A DNA stretch of 51,451 nucleotides from Bacilli bacterium (lineage in GTDB: Bacteria; Bacillota_I; Bacilli_A; RF39; UBA660): contig JAGCSA010000031.1 of the NCBI GenBank assembly GCA_017964405.1, positions 1-51,451 on the forward strand, written 5' to 3'. The first letter of the stretch is position 1, and each line of letters opens with the position of its first letter. The position numbers and the translations under genes were made by a program. This document shows, in pieces, positions 33,798-42,934 of this stretch. Below the pieces are notes generated by a model that saw only the letters and a list, made by a program, of their open reading frames with translations, was not told the DNA's origin and did not search any database.

Positions 33798-34675
33798 TGA
33801 TATTTGTTGTATTAGGAACGCAAGATAAACAGTTTACTCGATTACTAGAAGCAGTTGATCGAGAAATTGAAAAGGGAACCATCAAAGAGAGAGTGGTTGT
33901 GCAAGCAGGACAGACTAAGTATGAATCTAAAAATATGGAGATTTTTGATTTATTACCTTCTCCTGAATTTAGTCGGTTAATGGATGAGGCAGATCTCATT
34001 ATTACTCATGGAGGGGCAGGAACGATTCTTACAGGAATAAAAAAAGGAAAAAAGATTATTGCAGCTGCTCGATTAGCAAAGTATAAAGAACATCATAATG
34101 ATCATCAAAAACAGATTATTGGAGAATTTGCTTCGAAGGGATATATTCTAGAACTACGTGATTTCAATAAATTGGGAACGATGATTCAAAAAATGAAAAA
34201 TTTTAAGCCTAAAAGGTTTGAAAGTAATACCCAAAATATGATAAAATTAATTGATGATTATATTCAAGATAGCGACCATACCTCTTGGTATCATAAATAC
34301 AAAGAAGGACTTCTGTATTTATTCTTTGGAGGATGTACGACTCTTGTCAATATTATCTCTTTTATGATTCTTCGATTCTTTCAAATCGATACGTATGTTA
34401 GTAATGCCCTTGCTTGGGTCTTTGCCGTATTGTTTGCTTTTATTACGAATAAGTTATTTGTATTTGAAAGTAGAGGAAAAGGAGCAAAAAAAGCTTTCAA
34501 GGAAGGAGTTTCTTTCTTTGCTTTTCGTTTGTTATCCTTATTATTTGACATGGGAATAATGTATTTGTTGATTGATATTATCAATTGCCCAGAGTTAGTA
34601 TCGAAGATTATATCTAATATTTTTGTTATTATTATTAATTATGTATTTAGTAAATTATTTATTTTTAAAAAATAA
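33797..34675 (+). CDS. ALG13-like (PssE/Cps14G) subunit fused to a GtrA domain
   Basis: 292 residues. Residues 1-155 match ALG13/PssE: MIFVVLGTQDKQFTRLL, VVVQAGQTKYE, FDLLPSPEFSRLMDEADLIITHGGAGT, which hold the donor-binding half of the split enzyme. Residues about 163-292 form a GtrA domain with four membrane helices (LLYLFFGGCTTLVNIISF, NALAWVFAVLFAFITNKLFVF, SFFAFRLLSLLFD, ISNIFVIIINYVFSKLFIF), a family linked to transfer of lipid-bound sugars across the membrane. ATG 33797 (TAATG overlap) is the right start. The fusion may link sugar transfer and flipping. Confidence 0.9.
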   Translation: MIFVVLGTQDKQFTRLLEAVDREIEKGTIKERVVVQAGQTKYESKNMEIFDLLPSPEFSRLMDEADLIITHGGAGTILTGIKKGKKIIAAARLAKYKEHHNDHQKQIIGEFASKGYILELRDFNKLGTMIQKMKNFKPKRFESNTQNMIKLIDDYIQDSDHTSWYHKYKEGLLYLFFGGCTTLVNIISFMILRFFQIDTYVSNALAWVFAVLFAFITNKLFVFESRGKGAKKAFKEGVSFFAFRLLSLLFDMGIMYLLIDIINCPELVSKIISNIFVIIINYVFSKLFIFKK

Positions 34676-34689
34676 TAGGAGGATGCATT

Positions 34690-37600
34690 ATGGTTAGAAA
34701 GAATAATAAAGGGTTTACCCTTGTAGAAGTCATTGCTGTTGTTGCTTTGCTTGGTATTCTTACTTTTATGGTAGTACCAAGAATCTATACATTGGTAACG
34801 GATAGCCGTAAAGATATTTATGTGCAAGATGCGATTCGTTTAATTTCACAAGCACAATATACGATGAATTCCAAGAGCGTTAAGATTGATAAACCGGATG
34901 ATGGACAGTGTATTGTCTTTAGTATGAAGTATTTGAGTACGAATGACTTCCAAAATCCTCCAAATGGTGGAACTTATTTACCAGAAGCTTCCTTTGTTGT
35001 TGTAAAAAATGATGGAGGAAATTATATCTATTCTACGATGCTGGTAGAAAAGACAAAAGATAAGGCTTATATTGGTGTTGAGTTCTCTACCGAAAAGGAA
35101 TTGAATGCGAAGAATGCGATTAAGCATGTCCGTGTTTTTAAAGAAGATGAGATTGTTTATATTGACCAAGATGCGAGAGATTTGAATCATGGTAATATGT
35201 ATGTTAACTCGACTTTCATCAATAATTTCTTAAATGGAGACGATGATGATGACTGGGATGTTACGAATGATAATCAAATCGTTGGTTATTACAACAATGA
35301 GACAGAAGAAGAGGATGTATTAACGGATACTGTTACTCCTAAGATTAGTGCGAAGTTTAGTACGAGTGGATCTTTGGTTACAACTTTAAGTGTTTCTGCA
35401 ACCGATGGTGATGATCCAAAGAATAAGTTAAAAGTATGTGTTAAGATTTCTCGGAATGCGAATGATTCTTATCCAGATCCTACGAATGCTACCGATTATT
35501 CTAAATACTGTGCTAACTATGGAAATGGTAGCTTCTTTACGAAGGAAATCGATTTTTCTCAAGCTGCTAATGGTGGATTCTCTTATGAGGTAAAAGAGAC
35601 TGCTTATGTCTTCATTTCTGTATCCGATCCAAGTAATAATATTGCTCATAAGAAAGTTGCTTATGATATTCATGAAAATGAACAACCAGTTATTGCAGGA
35701 TTCAATGTTACTCAATTAGATTCTGATCCTCATAATTTACCAACCGCGAAAGTAACTTTGTCTATTTCTGATGATATGGATAATCAAGAAAACATTGATG
35801 TATGTTTTGTACAAGATGATCGAGATGCTACAGAATGTAGTAATTATCGTCCATATTCTGATTATTTTGGTAATACGGGAACGTATCTTTATACCTTTAC
35901 CAATGACAATGGACAACCAATTGGAGAACCTGATGGATCTACCCATAATTTAAAAGTCTTTATTCGAGATTCTATGGGATTAATTAATACACAAGATATT
36001 ACTTATGATATTTATCAAAATAGAGGACCAACCCTTTCTTTACAAGATTTGGGAACCTTCTGTATGTATGAGAATGCCAATGGTACTTGTGTTTGTACTT
36101 ATGGATGTTATCAATTGACGGTTTTAGTTGATTTAACAGCAACGGATGATTTGACGTATGATGATAGTATTACAATTAAATTCTATGAGTTAGATAGTAA
36201 TGAACAACGTATCAATGAATCGATTATGACATATGGTCAATATCGAGTTGGTGAAAAGAAGTATACGTTTAGTGGTTCTTATGAAGGAGGAACCAAAACA
36301 CTTTATGTCGATGCTGTCGATGAATATGGCAGAACGACAACTGCTTCGAAAACATTGAGTAGAGTCTATAATGACCAAGCACCTACGATTCAGTTAATAA
36401 AAGATTCTGAAGGAGAGGATATTCCTTTCGTATCGAGTGCTGAGGATCCATGTAATGGAGCATCTACTTGTAGTAATCGTCGATATGGTGGTAGTTATAA
36501 TGCTACTTTAAGTTTTGATGTTAATGATGATTTATCTGATAAGAGTTTACTAAAAGTTTGTGTATCTGATGTAGAAGCTGATTGTGCTCAAACAAATGTT
36601 GCTACTTCTAACTTTGTTCGTTTCAACGATTTAGGAACTAACTTTACGTTTAGAGAAGATGATACAATCCAAGATGGATTGATCTATCCAAGTTCTCAGA
36701 TTACGAAACGTTTATATGCAGCTGCAGTAGATGATAAAGGCCATTATTCTACTTATGGACCTGTTAATTATCGTTTATATGCTAATCAAAGTCCAAGCAC
36801 TACTGGAAGCTTTGAGATGAATTCTTCTTTGACAGGAAGAAATTTAACGACGGTTTCCTTTGATTTTTCTGAATTTACGATTACGGATGACTTTAATGAT
36901 TATGAGGTTCGTATGTGTTATAGTCTGAAAACAAATGATCCTGATATTTGTACAGATTATTATCGTTATGATGACATTATGCCTCAATTAGAAGAGTTGT
37001 ATGAATTCCGTACGGCTGATGGTGGAAGAATTCCTTATAATGGACAATCTATTCGTGTTCACTTTGAAGTTCGCGATAATTATGGATTGGATGCTAGTTC
37101 TGATACATTCAACTATCGTCTATATCGTGATGCAGAACCTGAGATTACAACAGCTAGTATTTCTTCTGGAGAAGTGGGATTTAACAGTTATTTGATTCGA
37201 GTATCTTTTGGTATTACCGATCCTGAGGATACCTACCGAGTTTGTATTACAGATCAAGATACTTGTGCGGAAGCTGATTATATCTTTAATGATGATGGAT
37301 CTCCATTTATTGGGTCTTTACAAGAAGTTGATGGAGAGATGCAAGTTATTACATATACAGTTAATCTAGATGGACATTCTTTGTTTAACTGGAGTTCTGA
37401 TTATAATGATGCTTCTCCAAGCAAAACTTTGAATTTATTTGTATTAGATTCCAATGGACATACTAGTAGTACGGAAATTGGACCCTATATTTTATATTCT
37501 TCTTGTGGAGATATTGAGAATATGACCTTAACGGATTCAGAACCTGTTATGGAATATGATACGAATGCTACAGAAGGAGGAAGAATTACTACTAGTTATT

Positions 37601-39405
37601 GTGAGGGAGCTTGTTATCAATCTTATGAGACGACAGCTGATACCACTCACACCAATCATTTGACAGGAACCAATGACAAATTTGGTAACTATAAGAAGAC
37701 TCTTATGTATGAAGATAATAATGTTGGATTAACTTGTCCTGTTACTACTCCAGAAACATTAAAATGTAATTATGTATCTTGTTTTGATACTTTTGAAAAT
37801 GGATCTTCTGAAAACCCTAATATTATTGGAATGAAACTAGTGGATGAAAATCTTACATGGAATTATACGAATTCTCATGTTGTAAAAGAAGTTGTCGTTG
37901 ATAAACCTTACTGTGAGAATTTAGGAGACGATGATTATTTCCATCCTGATGATAGACGATGTGATGGAGAAGATATCTGTGATGGAAAAGCTCATTTAAA
38001 ATGTGATGCAGAAGCTGATCAAGGACAAGCTGAAGTTGATGCAGCGAATGAACTTGCTCAATTAGAATATGAACTTCGTAAGCAAATCTATGAAATAGAA
38101 GAAGCAGAAGCTTGGAGACAATATTTACTTGTTAAATATTATGTTTCAGAAGAGGAAGAACCAAGTCCATCTCCAAGTGAGGAACCTTCTCCAAGTGAGG
38201 AACCAAGCCCATCTCCAAGTGATACTGGAGAACCAGGAGGCGAAGGCGGTGAAGGTGGAGACGATGAAGAACCTACCTTTATCTGTGCCATGATCGATGA
38301 TGGAGAAGGAAATATTACTTACTATGATACGAATGGGGAACCAATGGATGATGAAGCAGAATACTATCGTCTATGTCATAGTTGTGAATTGAGAGACGAT
38401 GTTTATTATGGTATTGATGGTACTCCTGTTACAGAAGAAGAATTCGAAGAACAGTGTGTGGAATCACCACCAGTTACGTTTAGCTGTGATGCCATCGAAA
38501 ATGAAGAAACCGGTGAAATTGTTTACTACGATTTGGAAGGTAATGTAGTTGATCAAGCTACTTATGAAGCACAATGTACGATTTATAATGTATATGATGC
38601 TATTAATACCTGTGTATTTGTTTCTCTTCATATCAATGATAATGATTGGTTATTGGAAAAGGCAGCTATGTGTAGTGCTTATTCCGATTGTGTTCAATGT
38701 AAGAACAATCCAGGTAATTTACCACCTGCCACTTGTAATCCTTATCTTGAAGCAGAAAGCTGTGATCCTTTCATGGCTGCGACTCAACATGATGCTCAAA
38801 TTTGTGATGTATTAAATGATTCTTCTGTTTTGGGAAATTGTATGATGTTTGAGACCCATGTGGCAGAAGATAAAGCAACTTTCTTAACTGCTTATGCTGC
38901 TCAACATACTTATCCAAGAGCACCTGTTGAGGAAGTATATGATTGGCAAGGATATGTTGATGCTTGTGTTGAAACTTATGTTAATGCTTGTATGCCATCT
39001 TATGATTTCTGTAATGAAGAATTTACTTCTTATAAGAAATCTGTTAGTTGTGAAGATAATCCAGATATTACTCCAATTAATTGTCGATTAAGTGGATATT
39101 TGGATGGTTATTGTTTAGAAAATGATACTACCTGTGATGATGCAGATGATGACTGTGTTCAAGTATGTTATCAGGATGTTAATTGTGAAGAAGAAACAGA
39201 AATTCGTCCGATTACTTTTACTTGTCATGGATATTTCAAATTGTATCAAGCCTCTCCAAATGAAGATTCTATTCAATTACTACCAACGGAGATGAGAATT
39301 TGTCCTGATTTCTATCAGTTGTATCCACAATTCTTTAGTTATGACTCCGATGCATTTACTCCGTTTATCCAATTTAATCCAACAGAAGTGGAGGAGAGAT
39401 CATAA
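34690..39405 (+). CDS. Giant type IV pilin-like protein, 1571 residues
   Basis: MVRKNNKGFTLVEVIAVVAL is a canonical class III-type prepilin start: cleavage after Gly8, N-methyl Phe, and Glu at position 5 of the mature chain. A pilin-like helix and head fill residues 1-150. About 200-950 hold five or six tandem beta domains of 115-135 residues, each closed by a Tyr-(Asp/Arg)-(Ile/Leu)-(Tyr/His) linker (35660, 36004, 36361, 36769, 37114, 37485). The C-terminal third is Cys-rich, with a PSPSEEPSPS linker at 38160-38220. Pilins usually have 130-300 residues. No prepilin peptidase or assembly ATPase is in this window. It has a strong SD, AGGAGG, 15 nt after the glycan gene. Confidence 0.88.
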   Translation: MVRKNNKGFTLVEVIAVVALLGILTFMVVPRIYTLVTDSRKDIYVQDAIRLISQAQYTMNSKSVKIDKPDDGQCIVFSMKYLSTNDFQNPPNGGTYLPEASFVVVKNDGGNYIYSTMLVEKTKDKAYIGVEFSTEKELNAKNAIKHVRVFKEDEIVYIDQDARDLNHGNMYVNSTFINNFLNGDDDDDWDVTNDNQIVGYYNNETEEEDVLTDTVTPKISAKFSTSGSLVTTLSVSATDGDDPKNKLKVCVKISRNANDSYPDPTNATDYSKYCANYGNGSFFTKEIDFSQAANGGFSYEVKETAYVFISVSDPSNNIAHKKVAYDIHENEQPVIAGFNVTQLDSDPHNLPTAKVTLSISDDMDNQENIDVCFVQDDRDATECSNYRPYSDYFGNTGTYLYTFTNDNGQPIGEPDGSTHNLKVFIRDSMGLINTQDITYDIYQNRGPTLSLQDLGTFCMYENANGTCVCTYGCYQLTVLVDLTATDDLTYDDSITIKFYELDSNEQRINESIMTYGQYRVGEKKYTFSGSYEGGTKTLYVDAVDEYGRTTTASKTLSRVYNDQAPTIQLIKDSEGEDIPFVSSAEDPCNGASTCSNRRYGGSYNATLSFDVNDDLSDKSLLKVCVSDVEADCAQTNVATSNFVRFNDLGTNFTFREDDTIQDGLIYPSSQITKRLYAAAVDDKGHYSTYGPVNYRLYANQSPSTTGSFEMNSSLTGRNLTTVSFDFSEFTITDDFNDYEVRMCYSLKTNDPDICTDYYRYDDIMPQLEELYEFRTADGGRIPYNGQSIRVHFEVRDNYGLDASSDTFNYRLYRDAEPEITTASISSGEVGFNSYLIRVSFGITDPEDTYRVCITDQDTCAEADYIFNDDGSPFIGSLQEVDGEMQVITYTVNLDGHSLFNWSSDYNDASPSKTLNLFVLDSNGHTSSTEIGPYILYSSCGDIENMTLTDSEPVMEYDTNATEGGRITTSYCEGACYQSYETTADTTHTNHLTGTNDKFGNYKKTLMYEDNNVGLTCPVTTPETLKCNYVSCFDTFENGSSENPNIIGMKLVDENLTWNYTNSHVVKEVVVDKPYCENLGDDDYFHPDDRRCDGEDICDGKAHLKCDAEADQGQAEVDAANELAQLEYELRKQIYEIEEAEAWRQYLLVKYYVSEEEEPSPSPSEEPSPSEEPSPSPSDTGEPGGEGGEGGDDEEPTFICAMIDDGEGNITYYDTNGEPMDDEAEYYRLCHSCELRDDVYYGIDGTPVTEEEFEEQCVESPPVTFSCDAIENEETGEIVYYDLEGNVVDQATYEAQCTIYNVYDAINTCVFVSLHINDNDWLLEKAAMCSAYSDCVQCKNNPGNLPPATCNPYLEAESCDPFMAATQHDAQICDVLNDSSVLGNCMMFETHVAEDKATFLTAYAAQHTYPRAPVEEVYDWQGYVDACVETYVNACMPSYDFCNEEFTSYKKSVSCEDNPDITPINCRLSGYLDGYCLENDTTCDDADDDCVQVCYQDVNCEEETEIRPITFTCHGYFKLYQASPNEDSIQLLPTEMRICPDFYQLYPQFFSYDSDAFTPFIQFNPTEVEERS

Positions 39406-39406
39406 T

Positions 39407-39949
39407 ATGGAAAAGAAAAATAATAAAGATAAAAAAAGAACATTCATTATTATTGGATGTGTAGCATTGATATTAATTCTCTTGATTGTTATCCTTCTTT
39501 CTATTTCTCATCATGGAAAAACGGATAAGGGAAAAGTAGAAGAGAAAGAAAGATATAAGGGAGTTTATATTGATCCAAACACTGTTGTTGCGGGAAGTGT
39601 TCATCCTATTTCAGAAGAACACTGTACGGCAGGAAATATTATTTGTATTCATGATATTAATATTGTCTATGATGGTAACAAAGGAGTTATTAATTATGGA
39701 ATTGATAATAATACCAATCGACAGATTAATGGAGCTATTCGATTAACATTAGGAGATCGGTACTTTATCTTAACTTATGATTTGGCTCCTTTTGCTGAAA
39801 CCACTGGATATTTTGGTTATGATGGATATGATTTTGATTTATCAGACTTAGGTACTTTTGAAGTAGAGGATGCACAAGCAAGTGATATTTCGAATATCTA
39901 TGATAACTTTACAGAAGAAGATAAAGAGTCTATTGCTGTAAACCCATAA
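39407..39949 (+). CDS. Small single-pass membrane protein, function unknown
   Basis: 180 residues with a Lys/Asn-rich start, one membrane helix (about 12-35), and an outer beta-rich domain that includes VYIDPNTVVAG, a Cys pair in EEHCTAGNIICIHD, and YDLAPFAETTGYFGYD. ATG 39407 is 1 nt after the pilin gene stop; GGAGGAGAG lies in the end of that gene, which points to translational coupling and perhaps a partner of the giant pilin. No family is recognised. Confidence 0.8.
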   Translation: MEKKNNKDKKRTFIIIGCVALILILLIVILLSISHHGKTDKGKVEEKERYKGVYIDPNTVVAGSVHPISEEHCTAGNIICIHDINIVYDGNKGVINYGIDNNTNRQINGAIRLTLGDRYFILTYDLAPFAETTGYFGYDGYDFDLSDLGTFEVEDAQASDISNIYDNFTEEDKESIAVNP

Positions 39950-39976
39950 AAAAGACATTGTAAAATGTCTTTTTTT
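39948..39976 (+). terminator. Terminator of the glycan/pilin operon
   Basis: Stem AAAAAAGACATT/AATGTCTTTTTT with a GTAA loop and T-run, overlapping the stop codon. Confidence 0.85.
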
Positions 39977-39989
39977 CTTGACAGTTTTC

Positions 39990-40018
39990 ATGACAAACAG
40001 CTTGTTTTTTGCTACAAT
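39990..40018 (+). promoter_or_regulatory. Promoter of the 40036-43933 operon
   Basis: ATGACA (39990-39995), a 17-nt spacer and TACAAT (40013-40018) with extended TG. A second TTGACA lies at 39978. Confidence 0.6.
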
Positions 40019-40035
40019 TATAATTAGGTGATACT

Positions 40036-40599
40036 ATGAACATTCGAAAGATTGCATATGGATTATTATGCTTGAGTTTTGTTTTATTATTTTCAGGAGG
40101 ATTTTCGTCTTTTTTAGCGAGTCTTCGTAATGATCATCAACAAGTACTTCGTCGTATGGATGATGTATCTGGAACGTTTGAAAGTTTCAGTACGAAAACT
40201 ACTCATTTTGAAGAATTTCGTGATGAGTTATATACCGAAGTATTAGGAAATGTTTATTATGATACGATGTTTGTAACTGATGAAAAAGTAAAAGAAACTC
40301 TTACGGAATATGAAGGAATTGTGGATGATATTACCAAAGATGCTAGAATCCTAGATGGATGGTGTGGAAATGTTTATTATCCAGAAGCTACGATTAATAA
40401 TATGTGTATCAACTATAAAAGTATTTATGAACAAGTAATTAATTATTATGTAACCGATATTCATACCTATAATGAGAATGTTCAAAAGTATAATGAATAT
40501 CAAAGCGCTATTCAATCTACTTTCTTAGTAGATCCATTTCAAACGAAATATCAGTACATTGATTATAATCATGATAATACATACGATGGTAGGGAATAG
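40036..40599 (+). CDS. Exported or membrane-anchored protein of unknown function
   Basis: 187 residues. A short basic start and hydrophobic segment (about 6-29) lead to a helical outer part (LRNDHQQVLRRMDDVSGTF, KVKETLTEYEGIVDDI, QVINYYVTDIHTYNEN). Two Cys (GWCGNVY, NMCINY) may form a disulfide. AGGTGATACT gives the SD. It heads a run of envelope genes and ends 2 nt before the NAGPA gene at 40602. No family is recognised. Confidence 0.78.
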   Translation: MNIRKIAYGLLCLSFVLLFSGGFSSFLASLRNDHQQVLRRMDDVSGTFESFSTKTTHFEEFRDELYTEVLGNVYYDTMFVTDEKVKETLTEYEGIVDDITKDARILDGWCGNVYYPEATINNMCINYKSIYEQVINYYVTDIHTYNENVQKYNEYQSAIQSTFLVDPFQTKYQYIDYNHDNTYDGRE

Positions 40600-40601
40600 A
40601 T

Positions 40602-41645
40602 ATGTTTCAAAAAAAGAAGAGGGATAATACTTATAAATGGCCTCTGAAACGCAAGATTCTTGCGGGAGGTTGTATTCTTTATATTGTTTCTTTTTCTTGT
40701 TTTTTATTTCTTTTCTATGGACCATTTACTAGTTTCCATGAATTTTGGATTACGAGTGCTATGACGACTATGTCTCATCAATATTTAGCGACATGGATTT
40801 ATAGTGATGACTATATTCAGAAAGTACTATCCAATAATACAATTGAGGAAGTAAATGAGATTAGTGATCCGAATCAAATAAAATTTCGAAAGTATTCGGC
40901 AACGATTTATCGAAATCAATATGAGAAAGAATTATTAACAAGAGATCCAGATGATCTATATAAAGTTATCAATATTACTGGTTCTGGATACCAAGGTTTT
41001 TTGATTGCGATTTATGATCCTTCTCGGATTCATATTGCGACGACTGCTTACTTGGGAGAAAGAGGAGAATCAATCTTAACGGTCAGTGAAAGAGAAAATG
41101 CTGTTATTGCGATGAATGCCGGTGGATTCTTTGATCCAGAATGGAATAGTAATGGAGCACTTCCACATGGTACGGTTATTTCGAGAGGAAAAATTGTCAG
41201 TGACTTTCGAGATGCTGAATTTGGGGGAGGATTCATTGGTTTTACCAATGAAGATAAATTCATTTTAGGAAATATGTCCAAAGAGGAAGCCATTGCGATG
41301 GGATATCGGGATGCGATTGAATTTGGACCTTATTTAATTGTCAATGGAAAAAGAAGCTTTATTCGTGGAAATGGTGGATGGGGGGTTGCTCCTCGATCTG
41401 CGATTGGGCAAAGACAAGACGGAATTGTTTTGTTCTTAGTTATTAATGGTAGAAGTGCTTCTAGTTTAGGAGCAGACATGATTGATTTATGTGATATCAT
41501 GGAGCGATATGGTGCTTTTAATGCTGCTAATCTAGATGGAGGAAGTTCTTCTGAATTAGTCATCAACCATCAAATTGTCAATTCTCCTGTTGCGGGAGGA
41601 GCAAATGGACTAAGAGATATGTCCACTTTCTGGGTAGTTGTATAG
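40602..41645 (+). CDS. Membrane-anchored NAGPA-type phosphodiester glycosidase domain protein
   Basis: 347 residues. TM at about 18-40, then FHEFWITSAMTTMSHQYLATW, a segment shared with the 45430 protein, and then the NAGPA domain (about 125-347), with AMNAGGFFD (about 171-179), GVAPRSAIGQ and NLDGGSSSELV (about 310-320), the family landmarks. The family cleaves GlcNAc-1-phosphodiester links and is found with bacterial exopolysaccharide and wall genes. The active site faces outward. Its true substrate here is unknown. Confidence 0.88.
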   Translation: MFQKKKRDNTYKWPLKRKILAGGCILYIVSFSCFLFLFYGPFTSFHEFWITSAMTTMSHQYLATWIYSDDYIQKVLSNNTIEEVNEISDPNQIKFRKYSATIYRNQYEKELLTRDPDDLYKVINITGSGYQGFLIAIYDPSRIHIATTAYLGERGESILTVSERENAVIAMNAGGFFDPEWNSNGALPHGTVISRGKIVSDFRDAEFGGGFIGFTNEDKFILGNMSKEEAIAMGYRDAIEFGPYLIVNGKRSFIRGNGGWGVAPRSAIGQRQDGIVLFLVINGRSASSLGADMIDLCDIMERYGAFNAANLDGGSSSELVINHQIVNSPVAGGANGLRDMSTFWVVV

Positions 41646-41665
41646 AATAGAGAGGAGGTAGTATT

Positions 41666-42922
41666 ATGTTTTTATTAGATGTTGCTTCTAGTTGTAGTGA
41701 TCCTGGACTACAATCCATTTTAGCAACGGTAAAACGTATTCTATCTCTTTTTCAAATTATAGGGCCAATTTTGGCTCTTGTTAGTTTTTCGATTCATTTA
41801 ACGCATTTGGTAAGAGATCCAGATGATAAAAAAAGACTTCCTAAATTAAGAAATAGTGCGATTGCTCTTTTGGTTTTATTTTTTATTCCAATGAGTATCA
41901 ATGTTCTTTTTGGATGGTTAGATGATTCTACTGTTTTTAGTAGTTGTTGGAATAGTGCGAATTTTAATACAGGAGGAAGTGGTACTTATCAACCGATTGA
42001 TGATCCTGATAAATCGCAAATGATTATCAATCCGGGAGATTATGAAAAAGGAACACCAAAACCTTCTTATAGTCCAACACCTTATTCTCCTGGTACTTCT
42101 AGTTCTCCAGGACCTGGTGCTACGAGTGGAACTTTAGTCAAACAAGAAAATAAAGAAACTCTTAAGGTTTCTATTTATAAAGTTAATACTTATTATATTA
42201 CAGAGATTTGGGTCAAAAATGCTTATTTGCAGTTGAATAAATATGATTCTCCTAACTATGGATCTTCTTTGTATCGACCAGGAGATTTATTATCGAAGGC
42301 TGTTAGTCAAGATAATCTTTCGAATAAACTTGTCGTTGGATTTAATGCGAGTGGTTTCTATTTAAAAAATACGTATGATAATGCGAGTGTACAAGCATAT
42401 CCTGCTTATGATCGGACGAGTGTTGGATCTTTAGTCATTACCAATGGAAGAGTAGTTCGTAATGCTTATAGTCATGCCGTAAAGACATGGTATATTGCGG
42501 GAGTTGATACTTCCAATCGTCTTCAAATCTATGAAGATGCTGCTACGAAAGATGCTTCTGCTAAAAAAGCATGGTCAGAATCTGTCATTGGAAATATTCG
42601 AAATACTTTTACGTTTGCTTCTCCTTTAGTAACCAATGGACAAGCTTCTTCTGTTACGACTTCTATGCCTTCTCCTGGTTCTTCCCTAAATCGACAAGCA
42701 ATTTGTCAGATCGATTACAATAATTTTATTTTAATTACCGGTAGTAATCTATCTCGACAAGATATGATTAATATTATGTTGAATTATCATTGTCAAACAG
42801 GAACGAATTTTGATGGAGGAGGATCTATTGCTTTATTATATAAGGGTAGTGGTTCTTCTAATATTGAGACGATTATTGGAAATCGTAGATCTTTAACAGA
42901 GGTTGGTTATTTTACAGAATAG
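41666..42922 (+). CDS. VirB2-like two-helix module fused to a NAGPA domain
   Basis: 418 residues. Residues 1-97 hold two membrane helices (ILSLFQIIGPILALVSFSIHL, NSAIALLVLFFIPMSINVLF) in a TrbC/VirB2-like arrangement, with Cys residues at CSD and SCWN. A Pro/Ser linker (PSYSPTPYSPGTSSSPGPG) joins a NAGPA-type domain (about 160-418) with VVGFNASGFYL and GTNFDGGGSIAL. The second motif has Phe-Asp-Gly-Gly-Gly in place of Leu-Asp-Gly-Gly-Ser, so it is a divergent member. The first 97 residues are nearly identical to the next gene, down to the nucleotide level, which marks a recent duplication with swapped catalytic domains. Confidence 0.88.
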   Translation: MFLLDVASSCSDPGLQSILATVKRILSLFQIIGPILALVSFSIHLTHLVRDPDDKKRLPKLRNSAIALLVLFFIPMSINVLFGWLDDSTVFSSCWNSANFNTGGSGTYQPIDDPDKSQMIINPGDYEKGTPKPSYSPTPYSPGTSSSPGPGATSGTLVKQENKETLKVSIYKVNTYYITEIWVKNAYLQLNKYDSPNYGSSLYRPGDLLSKAVSQDNLSNKLVVGFNASGFYLKNTYDNASVQAYPAYDRTSVGSLVITNGRVVRNAYSHAVKTWYIAGVDTSNRLQIYEDAATKDASAKKAWSESVIGNIRNTFTFASPLVTNGQASSVTTSMPSPGSSLNRQAICQIDYNNFILITGSNLSRQDMINIMLNYHCQTGTNFDGGGSIALLYKGSGSSNIETIIGNRRSLTEVGYFTE

Positions 42923-42934
42923 GGAAGTGAGTTT

